A stretch of DNA of 5,345 nt from an uncultured Clostridium sp. Its GTDB lineage: Bacteria > Bacillota > Clostridia > Lachnospirales > Lachnospiraceae. The stretch is from positions 1 through 5,345 of the forward strand of contig URUZ01000415.1 of assembly GCA_900551225.1 (NCBI GenBank). Reading direction: 5' to 3'. The stretch's first letter is position 1, and every line of letters begins with the position of its first letter. Below the pieces are notes generated by a model. It worked only from the letters and a program-made list of their open reading frames with translations, was not told the origin of the DNA and did not search any database. This document shows positions 5,123-5,345 of the stretch, piece by piece. The position numbers and the translations under genes are program-made.

Positions 5123-5345
5123 ACAGCAATGGCTATGCAGCAATGGCTATGAAGCAACGGCCATGAAGCAATGGCATGCAGCGACGGCCATGAAGCAATG
5201 GCCATGCAGCGACGGCCATGAAGCAATGGCTATGCAGCGGCGGCCATGAAGCAATGGCTATGCAGCGGCGGCCATGAAGCAATGGCCATGCAGCGACGGC
5301 CATGAAGCAATGGCCATGCAGCGACGGCCATGAAGCAATGGCCAT
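5123..5345. repeat. Tandem 14-bp repeat array in 28-bp dimers, running off the right edge
   Basis: Sixteen head-to-tail units are seen, fifteen of 14 bp and one of 13 bp (5165-5177, one C missing). From 5165 on, two types alternate: A, GAAGCAATGGCCAT or GAAGCAATGGCTAT; and B, GCAGCGACGGCCAT or GCAGCGGCGGCCAT. Together they make 28-bp dimers. The CTAT form of A is always followed by the GGC form of B (5220-5275), and the CCAT form by the GAC form. The first units, next to the kinase gene, are less regular. There are no unique spacers, so this is not a CRISPR array. Each B-to-A junction contains GGCCAT-GAAGCA-ATGGCC, a 6-bp hairpin (for example 5186-5203), and the CTAT variant keeps it in RNA through a G-U pair. 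The unit length is not a multiple of three, so a coding role is unlikely. The array continues past the window, and its full length is unknown. Confidence 0.93.

Noticed and set aside
5123..5345. CRISPR array
   Set aside because: Units abut directly or vary by one or two bases. There are no unique spacers and the period is 14/28 bp.
5133..5345. Minus-strand repeat protein open to the window edge
   Set aside because: The openness follows from the repeat sequence, which lacks stops on that strand except where the CTAT variant creates TAG. The 13-bp unit would break the frame, and no ribosome binding site or known domain is seen. The C-terminus of a gene from the right cannot be fully excluded.

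Overview
The window looks like chromosomal DNA from an anaerobic Firmicute, most likely a Clostridia/Lachnospiraceae gut-type organism. This is inferred from the EFR1-type flavodoxin-ferredoxin, the ferredoxin-nitroreductase fusion, the strong AGGAG-type ribosome binding sites, the balanced base composition and the sensor kinase type. The species cannot be told from the sequence.

The left module (127-2285) is a small redox cassette under its own repressor. A TetR-family regulator (minus strand, 127-648) is transcribed away from two tightly spaced plus-strand genes. The first (759-1508) is a flavodoxin-like protein with two C-terminal [4Fe-4S] sites. The second (1512-2285) is a nitroreductase-like flavoprotein with an N-terminal two-cluster ferredoxin domain. 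The 110-bp gap between regulator and cassette holds a 25-bp near-perfect palindrome (700-724). It covers the -10 elements of two overlapping promoters that point at each other, a clear layout for autorepression and co-repression.

The right module (2383-5118) is a cell-envelope cassette on the plus strand: a small secreted NlpC/P60 peptidoglycan peptidase, then an OmpR/PhoB-family response regulator and a membrane histidine kinase whose start overlaps the regulator's stop. Upstream of the peptidase, at 2340-2356, is a direct repeat TGTAAC-N5-TGTAAC. It matches the WalR (YycF) consensus TGTWAH-N5-TGTWAH, known in Bacillus for controlling wall hydrolases. The simplest reading is that the two-component system controls the hydrolase gene, and perhaps its own operon.

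Five bases after the kinase stop codon an array of 14-bp tandem units begins (5123-5345). It is organised into 28-bp dimers of two alternating unit types and runs off the right edge. It has no unique spacers, so it is not CRISPR, and it would fold into a series of short hairpins. This array is the least explained part of the window. Bases 1-126 hold no recognisable gene, only a pyrimidine-rich stretch.
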